A DNA stretch of 64,000 nt from Siphonodentalium dalli (Eukaryota > Mollusca > Scaphopoda > Gadilida > Siphonodentaliidae): contig CP136062.1 in NCBI GenBank assembly GCA_032622095.1, positions 150,406,875 through 150,470,874 of the forward strand, in the 5' to 3' direction. The position numbers and the translations under genes are program-made. Positions 11,321-24,918 of the stretch are shown piece after piece. The number at the start of each line of letters is the position of its first letter. Within the stretch, counting starts at the first letter, position 1. A model generated the notes under the pieces. That model was not told the DNA's origin, searched no databases, and worked only from the letters and a program-made list of their open reading frames with translations.

Positions 11321-12163
11321 CAAGACCAGCAAATAGCACTATTTTCATCTGTCAACTTGACAAATATTGTTACTGAAAATCATTATTTAGCAAATCTGTT
11401 CAGTTAGAAGGAACATTTTATGGTAGATACACCATTCTTCTATGGAAATTCCAATACAGGTTGTCTTTAGTCATATAAATTGGTGGGCATATGGAGTCTT
11501 GGAGCAGTGGGGGGGGGGTGGTGGTTCATGTATATGGTTATTGGTGATTTTTCAGATGATGGGTACTTCTTCGTGACATCATATGCTCCTTGAATCTTAG
11601 CTGAAAAGGCTGATATTGTGACATTACACAGTATACAACAAGATTTTTTTTTTTAGATATTCAGTCTTTCTTATTCACAAGTGTGAAATATAATAATTCA
11701 GGTTTCCTTGGTCATATTTCACTTGACAACATATTGTTCATGTGATGTCATAACCTTGTAAAGCTTTCCCTTAATGCAAAATAAGACTTGGAATTTTTTA
11801 ACCCATAGTTTTGGGAGAGTATTAAAGATAGTTGTTGTATGAAATATTATGTTTTATTTTGATATCTGAGGAAAATATGCATCTCATAATATATTTTATA
11901 CAACATTTTAGCATTTCAGACCTTTTTCAAGCCATAGATGATGGTTGAATATATCCATTTTGTCACTACGTCAAGCATAACGTCATTGGGTTCTGAAAGA
12001 CCCAAAAGGGGTGAAATCATGGGGGTGCATGTAAATCCCCACCCAATCTTGCTGCCTGTGATTGCAATAACGCATGGGGTGTAATATATTATTTTAAGCG
12101 GTATAATGCAGAGAATATGGAGGTGTGGTCCCTATTAAAGATTAATAAAATTGCATTTCCCTT
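11321..12163 (+). repeat. B satellite monomer 7
   Basis: G-run 10, T allele. Private ATCATTATTTAGC near 11380. Confidence 0.93.
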
Positions 12164-12814
12164 AAGGTGACACTCCACAGTTTCGAATGATCAGTAGGGG
12201 TAAATTTCTTAGAATAGAGTACCAGTGTTTTCTGTCACCGTGGGTGTGGTATGTTTATTGAGAGAAGGTTAGTTATGAATTTGTGGATTTTTAGAGGATG
12301 TCTTTGAGTTTTGAAAAATATTGTTTCAGGTGACCTTGACCCCACCAGTATGAAGTAGTAGCGATTTCTGCGAAACAGTGGCTCCAGACACCAGCGTGAC
12401 TTTTTAGCACCTAAAATTTGTCATCTGCATGAAAAATATTTTTTTTAAACTTACAGTGGTGAGAAGTTTGAAATTTTTTGATATTATTGTGAGGAAACAG
12501 TGTTCTTCCAGACAACATAGGCGGCTATACCATAGATTTTCTGGTTTTTGTGTCCCACGGGCCTGAAAATCGCTTATTTTGGCCATTTTTGCATCAAAAT
12601 TTCATTTTTCAGGCACACAATCCAGGGGCATAACTCTTGCTACCCCCATTAAAATGACAATTCTGTACCAAAATCTTTAAGCCTAGTATGTGCTCAACCC
12701 AGGTATATATACATTGTATATGTGTTGTGGGATAACATTTCAGTTATTTTTCATTGAATTGATGCCCCCCTTAGTTTTGCACCAATCCCTGCAGAAACTG
12801 TGGAGTGTCACCTT
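12164..12814 (+). mobile_element. A element copy 8
   Basis: No difference from the majority sequence noticed. TIRs intact. Confidence 0.9.
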
Positions 12815-13659
12815 CAAGACCAGCAAATAGCACTATTTTCATCTGTCAACTTGACAAATATTGTTACTGAAAATCATTTTTTAGCAAATCTGTTCAGTTA
12901 GAAGGAACATTTTATGGTAGATACACCATTCTTCTATGGAAATTCCAATACAGGTTGTCTTTAGTCATATAAATTGGTGGGCATATGGAGTCTTGGAGCA
13001 GTGGGGGGGGGGGGTGGTGGTTCATGTATATGGTTATTGGTGATTTTTCAGATGATGGGTACTTCTTCGTGACATCATATGCTCCTTGAATCTTAGCTGA
13101 AAAGGCTGATATTGTGACATTACACAGTATACAACAAGATTTTTTTTTTTAGATATTCAGTCTTTCTTATTCACAAGTGTGAAATATAATAATTCAGGTT
13201 TCCTTGGTCATATTTCACTTGACAACATATTGTTCATGTGATGTCATAACCTTGTAAAGCTTTCCCTTAATGCAAAATAAGACTTGGAATTTTTTAACCC
13301 ATAGTTTTGGGAGAGTATTAAAGATAGTTGTTGTATGAAATATTATGTTTTATTTTGATATCTGAGGAAAATATGCATCTCATAATATATTTTATACAAC
13401 ATTTTAGCATTTCAGACCTTTTTCAAGCCATAGATGATGGTTGAATATATCCATTTTGTCACTACGTCAAGCATAACGTCATTGGGTTCTGAAAGACCCA
13501 AAAGGGGTGAAATCATGGGGGTGCATGTAAATCCCCACCCAATCTTGCTGCCTGTGATTGCAATAACGCATGGGGTGTAATATATCATTTTAAGCGGTAT
13601 AATGCAGAGAATATGGAGGTGTGGTCCCTATTAAAGATTAATAAAATTGCATTTCCCTT
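12815..13659 (+). repeat. B satellite monomer 8a
   Basis: G-run 12, C allele. Unoccupied junction with the next B. Confidence 0.93.
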
Positions 13660-14501
13660 CAAGACCAGCAAATAGCACTATTTTCATCTGTCAACTTGAC
13701 AAATATTGTTACTGAAAATCATTTTTTAGCAAATCTGTTCAGTTAGAAGGAACATTTTATGGTAGATACACCATTCTTCTATGGAAATTCCAATACAGGT
13801 TGTCTTTAGTCATATAAATTGGTGGGCATATGGAGTCTTGGAGCAGTGGGGGGGGGGGTGGTGGTTCATGTATATGGTTATTGGTGATTTTTCAGATGAT
13901 GGGTACTTCTTCGTGACATCATATGCTCCTTGAATCTTAGCTGAAAAGGCTGATATTGTGACATTACACAGTATACAACAAGATTTTTTTTTAGATATTC
14001 AGTCTTTCTTATTCACAAGTGTGAAATATAATAATTCAGGTTTCCTTGGTCATATTTCACTTGACAACATATTGTTCATGTGATGTCATAACCTTGTAAA
14101 GCTTTCCCTTAATGCAAAATAAGACTTGGAATTTTTTAACCCATAGTTTTGGGAGAGTATTAAAGATAGTTGTTGTATGAAATATTATGTTTTATTTTGA
14201 TATCTGAGGAAAATATGCATCTCATAATATATTTTATACAACATTTTAGCATTTCAGACCTTTTTAAAGCCATAGATGATGGTTGAATATATCCATTTTG
14301 TCACTACGTCAAGCATAACGTCATTGGGTTCTGAAAGACCCAAAAGGGGTGAAATCATGGGGGTGCATGTAAATCCCCACCCAATCTTGCTGCCTGTGAT
14401 TGCAATAACGCATGGGGTGTAATATATTATTTTAAGCGGTATAATGCAGAAGATATGGAGGTGTGGTCCCTATTAAAGATTAATAAAATTGCATTTCCCT
14501 T
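13660..14501 (+). repeat. B satellite monomer 8b (extra B)
   Basis: G-run 11, T allele. Private TTTTTAAAGCC near 14262. Shares GCAGAAGATATGG near the right end only with B9. Confidence 0.93.
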
Positions 14502-15152
14502 AAGGTGACACTCCACAGTTTCGAATGATCAGTAGGGGTAAATTTCTTAGAATAGAGTACCAGTGTTTTCTGTCACCGTGGGTGTGGTATGTTTATTGAG
14601 AGAAGGTTAGTTATGAATTTGTGGATTTTTAGAGGATGTCTTTGAGTTTTGAAAAATATTGTTTCAGGTGACCTTGACCCCACCAGTATGAAGTAGTAGC
14701 GATTTCTGCGAAACAGTGGCTCCAGACACCAGCGTGACTTTTTAGCACCTAAAATTTGTCATCTGCATGAAAAATATTTTTTTTAAACTTACAGTGGTGA
14801 GAAGTTTGAAATTTTTTGATATTATTGTGAGGAAACAGTGTTCTTCCAGACAACATAGGCGGCTATACCATAGATTTTCTGGTTTTTGTGTCCCACGGGC
14901 CTGAAAATCGCTTATTTTGGCCATTTTTGCATCAAAATTTCATTTTTCAGGCACACAATCCAGGGGCATAACTCTTGCTACCCCCATTAAAATGACAATT
15001 CTGTACCAAAATCTTTAAGCCTAGTATGTGCTCAACCCAGGTATATATACATTGTATATGTGTTGTGGGATAACATTTCAGTTATTTTTCATTGAATTGA
15101 TGCCCCCCTTAGTTTTGCACCAATCCCTGCAGAAACTGTGGAGTGTCACCTT
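14502..15152 (+). mobile_element. A element copy 9
   Basis: No difference from the majority sequence noticed. TIRs intact. Confidence 0.9.
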
Positions 15153-15996
15153 CAAGACCAGCAAATAGCACTATTTTCATCTGTCAACTTGACAAATATT
15201 GTTACTGAAAATCATTTTTTAGCAAATCTGTTCAGTTAGAAGGAACATTTTATGGTAGATACACCATTCTTCTATGGAAATTCCAATACAGGTTGTCTTT
15301 AGTCATATAAATTGGTGGGCATATGGAGTCTTGGAGCAGTGGGGGGGGGGGGTGGTGGTTCATGTATATGGTTATTGGTGATTTTTCAGATGATGGGTAC
15401 TTCTTCGTGACATCATATGCTCCTTGAATCTTAGCTGAAAAGGCTGATATTGTGACATTACACAGTATACAACAAGATTTTTTTTTTAGATATTCAGTCT
15501 TTCTTATTCACAAGTGTGAAATATAATAATTCAGGTTTCCTTGGTCATATTTCACTTGACAACATATTGTTCATGTGATGTCATAACCTTGTAAAGCTTT
15601 CCCTTAATGCAAAATAAGACTTGGAATTTTTTAACCCATAGTTTTGGGAGAGTATTAAAGATAGTTGTTGTATGAAATATTATGTTTTATTTTGATATCT
15701 GAGGAAAATATGCATCTCATAATATATTTTATACAACATTTTAGCATTTCAGACCTTTTTCAAGCCATAGATGATGGTTGAATATATCCATTTTGTCACT
15801 ACGTCAAGCATAACGTCATTGGGTTCTGAAAGACCCAAAAGGGGTGAAATCATGGGGGTGCATGTAAATCCCCACCCAATCTTGCTGCCTGTGATTGCAA
15901 TAACGCATGGGGTGTAATATATTATTTTAAGCGGTATAATGCAGAAGATATGGAGGTGTGGTCCCTATTAAAGATTAATAAAATTGCATTTCCCTT
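15153..15996 (+). repeat. B satellite monomer 9
   Basis: G-run 12, T allele. Carries the GCAGAAGATATGG variant shared with B8b, 1,495 bp away. Confidence 0.93.
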
Positions 15997-16647
15997 AAGG
16001 TGACACTCCACAGTTTCGAATGATCAGTAGGGGTAAATTTCTTAGAATAGAGTACCAGTGTTTTCTGTCACCGTGGGTGTGGTATGTTTATTGAGAGAAG
16101 GTTAGTTATGAATTTGTGGATTTTTAGAGGATGTCTTTGAGTTTTGAAAAATATTGTTTCAGGTGACCTTGACCCCACCAGTATGAAGTAGTAGCGATTT
16201 CTGCGAAACAGTGGCTCCAGACACCAGCGTGACTTTTTAGCACCTAAAATTTGTCATCTGCATGAAAAATATTTTTTTTAAACTTACAGTGGTGAGAAGT
16301 TTGAAATTTTTTGATATTATTGTGAGGAAACAGTGTTCTTCCAGACAACATAGGCGGCTATACCATAGATTTTCTGGTTTTTGTGTCCCACGGGCCTGAA
16401 AATCGCTTATTTTGGCCATTTTTGCATCAAAATTTCATTTTTCAGGCACACAATCCAGGGGCATAACTCTTGCTACCCCCATTAAAATGACAATTCTGTA
16501 CCAAAATCTTTAAGCCTAGTATGTGCTCAACCCAGGTATATATACATTGTATATGTGTTGTGGGATAACATTTCAGTTATTTTTCATTGAATTGATGCCC
16601 CCCTTAGTTTTGCACCAATCCCTGCAGAAACTGTGGAGTGTCACCTT
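15997..16647 (+). mobile_element. A element copy 10
   Basis: No difference from the majority sequence noticed. Followed by the run of three full and one truncated B. Confidence 0.9.
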
Positions 16648-17490
16648 CAAGACCAGCAAATAGCACTATTTTCATCTGTCAACTTGACAAATATTGTTAC
16701 TGAAAATCATTTTTTAGCAAATCTGTTCAGTTAGAAGGAACATTTTATGGTAGATACACCATTCTTCTATGGAAATTCCAATACAGGTTGTCTTTAGTCA
16801 TATAAATTGGTGGGCATATGGAGTCTTGGAGCAGTGGGGGGGGGTGGTGGTTCATGTATATGGTTATTGGTGATTTTTCAGATGATGGGTACTTCTTCGT
16901 GACATCATATGCTCCTTGAATCTTAGCTGAAAAGGCTGATATTGTGACATTACACAGTATACAACAAGATTTTTTTTTTAGATATTCAGTCTTTCTTATT
17001 CACAAGTGTGAAATATAATAATTCAGGTTTCCTTGGTCATATTTCACTTGACAACATATTGTTCATGTGATGTCATAACCTTGTAAAGCTTTCCCTTAAT
17101 GCAAAATAAGACTTGGAATTTTTTAACCCATAGTTTTGGGAGAGTATTAAAGATAGTTGTTGTATGAAATATTATGTTTTATTTTGATATCTGAGGAAAA
17201 TATGCATCTCATAATATATTTTATACAACATTTTAGCATTTCAGACCTTTTTCAAGCCATAGATGATGGTTGAATATATCCATTTTGTCACTACGTCAAG
17301 CATAACGTCATTGGGTTCTGAAAGACCCAAAAGGGGTGAAATCATGGGGGTGCATGTAAATCCCCACCCAATCTTGCTGCCTGTGATTGCAATAACGCAT
17401 GGGGTGTAATATATCATTTTAAGCGGTATAATGCAGAGAATATGGAGGTGTGGTCCCTATTAAAGATTAATAAAATTGCATTTCCCTTTT
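16648..17490 (+). repeat. B satellite monomer 10a, with TTTT junction
   Basis: G-run 9, C allele. Its right junction reads CCCTTTTCAAG, the only B-B junction with two extra T. This equals the sequence expected if A were lost while both flanking TT were kept. Confidence 0.93.
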
Positions 17491-18333
17491 CAAGACCAGC
17501 AAATAGCACTATTTTCATCTGTCAACTTGACAAATATTGTTACTGAAAATCATTTTTTAGCAAATCTGTTCAGTTAGAAGGAACATTTTATGGTAGATAC
17601 ACCATTCTTCTATGGAAATTCCAATACAGGTTGTCTTTAGTCATATAAATTGGTGGGCATATGGAGTCTTGGAGCAGTGGGGGGGGGGTGGTGGTTCATG
17701 TATATGGTTATTGGTGATTTTTCAGATGATGGGTACTTCTTCGTGACATCATATGCTCCTTGAATCTTAGCTGAAAAGGCTGATATTGTGACATTACACA
17801 GTATACAACAAGATTTTTTTTTTCAGATATTCAGTCTTTCTTATTCACAAGTGTGAAATATAATAATTCAGGTTTCCTTGGTCATATTTCACTTGACAAC
17901 ATATTGTTCATGTGATGTCATAACCTTGTAAAGCTTTCCCTTAATGCAAAATAAGACTTGGAATTTTTTAACCCATAGTTTTGGGAGAGTATTAAAGATA
18001 GTTGTTGTATGAAATATTATGTTTTATTTTGATATCTGAGGAAAATATGCATCTCATAATATATTTTATACAACATTTTAGCATTTCAGACCTTTTTCAA
18101 GCCATAGATGATGGTTGAATATATCCATTTTGTCACTACGTCAAGCATAACGTCATTGGGTTCTGAAAGACCCAAAAGGGGTGAAATCATGGGGGTGCAT
18201 GTAAATCCCCACCCAATCTTGCTGCCTGTGATTGGAATAACGCATGGGGTGTAATATATCATTTTAAGCGGTATAATGCAGAGAATATGGAGGTGTGGTC
18301 CCTATTAAAGATTAATAAAATTGCATTTCCCTT
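17491..18333 (+). repeat. B satellite monomer 10b (extra B)
   Basis: G-run 10, C allele. The T-tract ends in CAG rather than TAG. GATTGGAATAACG near 18232 is shared with distant B24a. Unoccupied junction. Confidence 0.93.
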
Positions 18334-19174
18334 CAAGACCAGCAAATAGCACTATTTTCATCTGTCAACTTGACAAATATTGTTACTGTAAATCATTTTT
18401 TAGCAAATCTGTTCAGTTAGAAGGAACATTTTATGGTAGATACACCATTCTTCTATGGAAATTCCAATACAGGTTGTCTTTAGTCATATAAATTGGTGGG
18501 CATATGGAGTCTTGGAGCAGTGGGGGGGGTGGTGGTTCATGTATATGGTTATTGGTGATTTTTCAGATGATGGGTACTTCTTCGTGACATCATATGCTCC
18601 TTGAATCTTAGCTGAAAAGGCTGATATTGTGACATTACACAGTATACAACAAGATTTTTTTTTTTAGATATTCAGTCTTTCTTATTCACAAGTGTGAAAT
18701 ATAATAATTCAGGTTTCCTTGGTCATATTTCACTTGACAACATATTGTTCATGTGATGTCATAACCTTGTAAAGCTTTCCCTTAATGCAAAATAAGACTT
18801 GGAATTTTTTAACCCATAGTTTTGGGAGAGTATTAAAGATAGTTGTTGTATGAAATATTATGTTTTATTTTGATATCTGAGGAAAATATGCATCTCATAA
18901 TATATTTTATACAACATTTTAGCATTTCAGACCTTTTTCAAGCCATAGATGATGGTTGAATATATCCATTTTGTCACTACGTCAAGCATAACGTCATTGG
19001 GTTCTGAAAGACCCAAAAGGGGTGAAATCATGGGGGTGCATGTAAATCCCCACCCAATCTTGCTGCCTGTGATTGCAATAACGCATGGGGTGTAATATAT
19101 TATTTTAAGCGGTATAATGCAGAGAATATGGAGGTGTGGTCCCTATTAAAGATTAATAAAATTGCATTTCCCTT
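18334..19174 (+). repeat. B satellite monomer 10c (extra B)
   Basis: G-run 8, T allele. Private TTACTGTAAATC near 18382. Unoccupied junction with the truncated B. Confidence 0.93.
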
Positions 19175-19790
19175 CAAGACCAGCAAATAGCACTATTTTC
19201 ATCTGTCAACTTGACAAATATTGTTACTGAAAATCATTTTTTAGCAAATCTGTTCAGTTAGAAGGAACATTTTATGGTAGATACACCATTCTTCTATGGA
19301 AATTCCAATACAGGTTGTCTTTAGTCATATAAATTGGTGGGCATATGGAGTCTTGGAGCAGTGGGGGGGGGGGGGTGGTGGTTCATGTATATGGTTATTG
19401 GTGATTTTTCAGATGATGGGTACTTCTTCGTGACATCATATGCTCCTTGAATCTTAGCTGAAAAGGCTGATATTGTGACATTACACAGTATACAACAAGA
19501 TTATTTTTTTTAGGTATTCAGTCTTTCTTATTCACAAGTGTGAAATATAATAATTCAGGTTTCCTTGGTCATATTTCACTTGACAACATATTGTTCATGT
19601 GATGTCATAACCTTGTAAAGCTTTCCCTTAATGCAAAATAAGACTTGGAATTTTTTAACCCATAGTTTTGGGAGAGTATTAAAGATAGTTGTTGTATGAA
19701 ATATTATGATTTATTTTGATATCTGAGGAAAATATGCATCTCATAATATATTTTATACAACATTTTAGCATTTCAGACCTTTTTCAAGCC
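19175..19790 (+). repeat. B satellite monomer 10d, truncated on the right
   Basis: G-run 13. The monomer stops at TTTTTCAAGCC and is joined directly to the first base of A11, losing about 230 bp of B's right end, including the normal CCCTT flank. Private changes: T-tract starting TTATTTT and ending TAGGTATTC, and ATTATGATTTA near 19704. Confidence 0.93.
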
Positions 19791-20441
19791 AAGGTGACAC
19801 TCCACAGTTTCGAATGATCAGTAGGTGTAAATTTCTTAGAATAGAGTACCAGTGTTTTCTGTCACCGTGGGTGTGGTATGTTTATTGAGAGAAGGTTAGT
19901 TATGAATTTGTGGATTTTTAGAGGATGTCTTTGAGTTTTGAAAAATATTGTTTCAGGTGACCTTGACCCCACCAGTATGAAGTAGTAGCGATTTCTGCGA
20001 AACAGTGGCTCCAGACACCAGCGTGACTTTTTAGCACCTAAAATTTGTCATCTGCATGAAAAATATTTTTTTTAAACTTACAGTGGTGAGAAGTTTGAAA
20101 TTTTTTGATATTATTGTGAGGAAACAGTGTTCTTCCAGACAACATAGGCGGCTATACCATAGATTTTCTGGTTTTTGTGTCCCACGGGCCTGAAAATCGC
20201 TTATTTTGGCCATTTTTGCATCAAAATTTCATTTTTCAGGCACACAATCCAGGGGCATAACTCTTGCTACCCCCATTAAAATGACAATTCTGTACCAAAA
20301 TCTTTAAGCCTAGTATGTGCTCAACCCAGGTATATATACATTGTATATGTGTTGTAGGATAACATTTCAGTTATTTTTCATTGAATTGATGCCCCCCTTA
20401 GTTTTGCACCAATCCCTGCAGAAACTGTGGAGTGTCACCTT
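19791..20441 (+). mobile_element. A element copy 11 (novel left flank)
   Basis: The left TIR begins exactly at AAGG but is preceded by TTCAAGCC from the middle of B instead of CCCTT. The right flank is the normal B start. Private AGTAGGTGTAAA (near 19823) and TTGTAGGATA (near 20353). Confidence 0.9.
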
Positions 20442-21281
20442 CAAGACCAGCAAATAGCACTATTTTCATCTGTCAACTTGACAAATATTGTTACTGAAAA
20501 TCATTTTTTAGCAAATCTGTTCAGTTAGAAGGAACATTTTATGGTAGATACACCATTCTTCTATGGAAATTCCAATACAGGTTGTCTTTAGTCATATAAA
20601 TTGGTGGGCATATGGAGTCTTGGAGCAGTGGGGGGGTGGTGGTTCATGTATATGGTTATTGGTGATTTTTCAGATGATGGGTACTTCTTCGTGACATCAT
20701 ATGCTCCTTGAATCTTAGCTGAAAAGGCTGATATTGTGACATTACACAGTATACAACAAGATTTTTTTTTTTAGATATTCAGTCTTTCTTATTCACAAGT
20801 GTGAAATATAATAATTCAGGTTTCCTTGGTCATATTTCACTTGACAACATATTGTTCATGTGATGTCATAACCTTGTAAAGCTTTCCCTTAATGCAAAAT
20901 AAGACTTGGAATTTTTTAACCCATAGTTTTGGGAGAGTATTAAAGATAGTTGTTGTATGAAATATTATGTTTTATTTTGATATCTGAGGAAAATATGCAT
21001 CTCATAATATATTTTATACAACATTTTAGCATTTCAGACCTTTTTCAAGCCATAGATGATGGTTGAATATATCCATTTTGTCACTACGTCAAGCATAACG
21101 TCATTGGGTTCTGAAAGACCCAAAAGGGGTGAAATCATGGGGGTGCATGTAAATCCCCACCCAATCTTGCTGCCTGTGATTGCAATAACGCATGGGGTGT
21201 AATATATCATTTTAAGCGGTATAATGCAGAGAATATGGAGGTGTGGTCCCTATTAAAGATTAATAAAATTGCATTTCCCTT
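20442..21281 (+). repeat. B satellite monomer 11
   Basis: G-run 7, C allele. No other difference noticed. Confidence 0.93.
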
Positions 21282-21932
21282 AAGGTGACACTCCACAGTT
21301 TCGAATGATCAGTAGGGGTAAATTTCTTAGAATAGAGTACCAGTGTTTTCTGTCACCGTGGGTGTGGTATGTTTATTGAGAGAAGGTTAGTTATGAATTT
21401 GTGGATTTTTAGAGGATGTCTTTGAGTTTTGAAAAATATTGTTTCAGGTGACCTTGACCCCACCAGTATGAAGTAGTAGCGATTTCTGCGAAACAGTGGC
21501 TCCAGACACCAGCGTGACTTTTTAGCACCTAAAATTTGTCATCTGCATGAAAAATATTTTTTTTAAACTTACAGTGGTGAGAAGTTTGAAATTTTTTGAT
21601 ATTATTGTGAGGAAACAGTGTTCTTCCAGACAACATAGGCGGCTATACCATAGATTTTCTGGTTTTTGTGTCCCACGGGCCTGAAAATCGCTTATTTTGG
21701 CCATTTTTGCATCAAAATTTCATTTTTCAGGCACACAATCCAGGGGCATAACTCTTGCTACCCCCATTAAAATGACAATTCTGTACCAAAATCTTTAAGC
21801 CTAGTATGTGCTCAACCCAGGTATATATACATTGTATATGTGTTGTGGGATAACATTTCAGTTATTTTTCATTGAATTGATGCCCCCCTTAGTTTTGCAC
21901 CAATCCCTGCAGAAACTGTGGAGTGTCACCTT
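21282..21932 (+). mobile_element. A element copy 12
   Basis: No difference from the majority sequence noticed. TIRs intact. Confidence 0.9.
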
Positions 21933-22774
21933 CAAGACCAGCAAATAGCACTATTTTCATCTGTCAACTTGACAAATATTGTTACTGAAAATCATTTTTT
22001 AGCAAATCTGTTCAGTTAGAAGGAACATTTTATGGTAGATACACCATTCTTCTATGGAAATTCCAATACAGGTTGTCTTTAGTCATATAAATTGGTGGGC
22101 ATATGGAGTCTTGGAGCAGTGGGGGGGGTGGTGGTTCATGTATATGGTTATTGGTGATTTTTCAGATGATGGGTACTTCTTCGTGACATCATATGCTCCT
22201 TGAATCTTAGCTGAAAAGGCTGATATTGTGACATTACACAGTATACAACAAGATTATTTTTTTTTAGATATTCAGTCTTTCTTATTCACAAGTGTGAAAT
22301 ATAATAATTCAGGTTTCCTTGGTCATATTTCACTTGACAACATATTGTTCATGTGATGTCATAACCTTGTAAAGCTTTCCCTTAATGCAAAATAAGACTT
22401 GGAATTTTTTAACCCATAGTTTTGGGAGAGTATTAAAGATAGTTGTTGTATGAAATATTATGTTTTATTTTGATATCTGAGGAAAATATGCATCTCATAA
22501 TATATTTTATACAACATTTTAGCATTTCAGACCTTTTTCAAGCCATAGATGATGGTTGAATATATCCATTTTGTCACTACGTCAAGCATAACGTCATTGG
22601 GTTCTGAAAGACCCAAAAGGGGTGAAATCATGGGGGTGCATGTAAATCCCCACCCAATCTTGCTGCCTGTGATTGCAATAACGCATGGGGTGTAATATAT
22701 CATTTTAAGCGGTATAATGCAGAGAATATGGAGGTGTGGTCCCTATTAAAGATTAATAAAATTGCATTTCCCTT
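21933..22774 (+). repeat. B satellite monomer 12
   Basis: G-run 8, C allele. T-tract interrupted by A (GATTATTTT). Confidence 0.93.
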
Positions 22775-23425
22775 AAGGTGACACTCCACAGTTTCGAATG
22801 ATCAGTAGGGGTAAATTTCTTAGAATAGAGTACCAGTGTTTTCTGTCACCGTGGGTGTGGTATGTTTATTGAGAGAAGGTTAGTTATGAATTTGTGGATT
22901 TTTAGAGGATGTCTTTGAGTTTTGAAAAATATTGTTTCAGGTGACCTTGACCCCACCAGTATGAAGTAGTAGCGATTTCTGCGAAACAGTGGCTCCAGAC
23001 ACCAGCGTGACTTTTTAGCACCTAAAATTTGTCATCTGCATGAAAAATATTTTTTTAAAACTTACAGTGGTGAGAAGTTTGAAATTTTTTGATATTATTG
23101 TGAGGAAACAGTGTTCTTCCAGACAACATAGGCGGCTATACCATAGATTTTCTGGTTTTTGTGTCCCACGGGCCTGAAAATCGCTTATTTTGGCCATTTT
23201 TGCATCAAAATTTCATTTTTCAGGCACACAATCCAGGGGCATAACTCTTGCTACCCCCATTAAAATGACAATTCTGTACCAAAATCTTTAAGCCTAGTAT
23301 GTGCTCAACCCAGGTATATATACATTGTATATGTGTTGTGGGATAACATTTCAGTTATTTTTCATTGAATTGATGCCCCCCTTAGTTTTGCACCAATCCC
23401 TGCAGAAACTGTGGAGTGTCACCTT
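22775..23425 (+). mobile_element. A element copy 13
   Basis: Private TTTTTTTAAAACTTAC (one T to A in the T-run near 23057). TIRs intact. Confidence 0.9.
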
Positions 23426-24267
23426 CAAGACCAGCAAATAGCACTATTTTCATCTGTCAACTTGACAAATATTGTTACTGAAAATCATTTTTTAGCAAAT
23501 CTGTTCAGTTAGAAGGAACATTTTATGGTAGATACACCATTCTTCTATGGAAATTCCAATACAGGTTGTCTTTAGTCATATAAATTGGTGGGCATATGGA
23601 GTCTTGGAGCAGTGGGGGGGGGTGGTGGTTCATGTATATGGTTATTGGTGATTTTTCAGATGATGGGTACTTCTTCGTGACATCATATGCTCCTTGAATC
23701 TTAGCTGAAAAGGCTGATATTGTGACATTACACAGTATACAACAAGATTTTTTTTTTTAGATATTCAGTCTTTCTTATTCACAAGTGTGAAATATAATAA
23801 TTCAGGTTTCCTTGGTCATATTTCACTTGACAACATATTGTTCATGTGATGTCATAACCTTGTAAAGCTTTCCCTTAATGCAAAATAAGACTTGGAATTT
23901 TTTAACCCATAGTTTTGGGAGAGTATTAAAGATAGTTGTTGTATGAAATATTATGTTTTATTTTGATATCTGAGGAAAATATGCATCTCATAATATATTT
24001 TATACAACATTTTAGCATTTCAGACCTTTTTCAAGCCATAGATGATGGTTGAATATATCCATTTTGTCACTACGTCAAGCATAACGTCATTGGGTTCTGA
24101 AAGACCCAAAAGGGGTGAAATCATGGGGGTGCATGTAAATCCCCACCCAATCTTGCTGCCTGTGATTGCAATAACGCATGGGGTGTAATATATTATTTTA
24201 AGCGGTATAATGCAGAGAATATGGAGGTGTGGTCCCTATTAAAGATTAATAAAATTGCATTTCCCTT
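23426..24267 (+). repeat. B satellite monomer 13
   Basis: G-run 9, T allele. Confidence 0.93.
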
Positions 24268-24918
24268 AAGGTGACACTCCACAGTTTCGAATGATCAGTA
24301 GGGGTAAATTTCTTAGAATAGAGTACCAGTGTTTTCTGTCACCGTGGGTGTGGTATGTTTATTGAGAGAAGGTTAGTTATGAATTTGTGGATTTTTAGAG
24401 GATGTCTTTGAGTTTTAAAAAATATTGTTTCAGGTGACCTTGACCCCACCAGTATGAAGTAGTAGCGATTTCTGCGAAACAGTGGCTCCAGACACCAGCG
24501 TGACTTTTTAGCACCTAAAATTTGTCATCTGCATGAAAAATATTTTTTTTAAACTTACAGTGGTGAGAAGTTTGAAATTTTTTGATATTATTGTGAGGAA
24601 ACAGTGTTCTTCCAGACAACATAGGCGGCTATACCATAGATTTTCTGGTTTTTGTGTCCCACGGGCCTGAAAATCGCTTATTTTGGCCATTTTTGCATCA
24701 AAATTTCATTTTTCAGGCACACAATCCAGGGGCATAACTCTTGCTACCCCCATTAAAATGACAATTCTGTACCAAAATCTTTAAGCCTAGTATGTGCTCA
24801 ACCCAGGTATATATACATTGTATATGTGTTGTGGGATAACATTTCAGTTATTTTTCATTGAATTGATGCCCCCCTTAGTTTTGCACCAATCCCTGCAGAA
24901 ACTGTGGAGTGTCACCTT
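24268..24918 (+). mobile_element. A element copy 14
   Basis: Private GAGTTTTAAAAAATATTG near 24411. TIRs intact. Confidence 0.9.
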
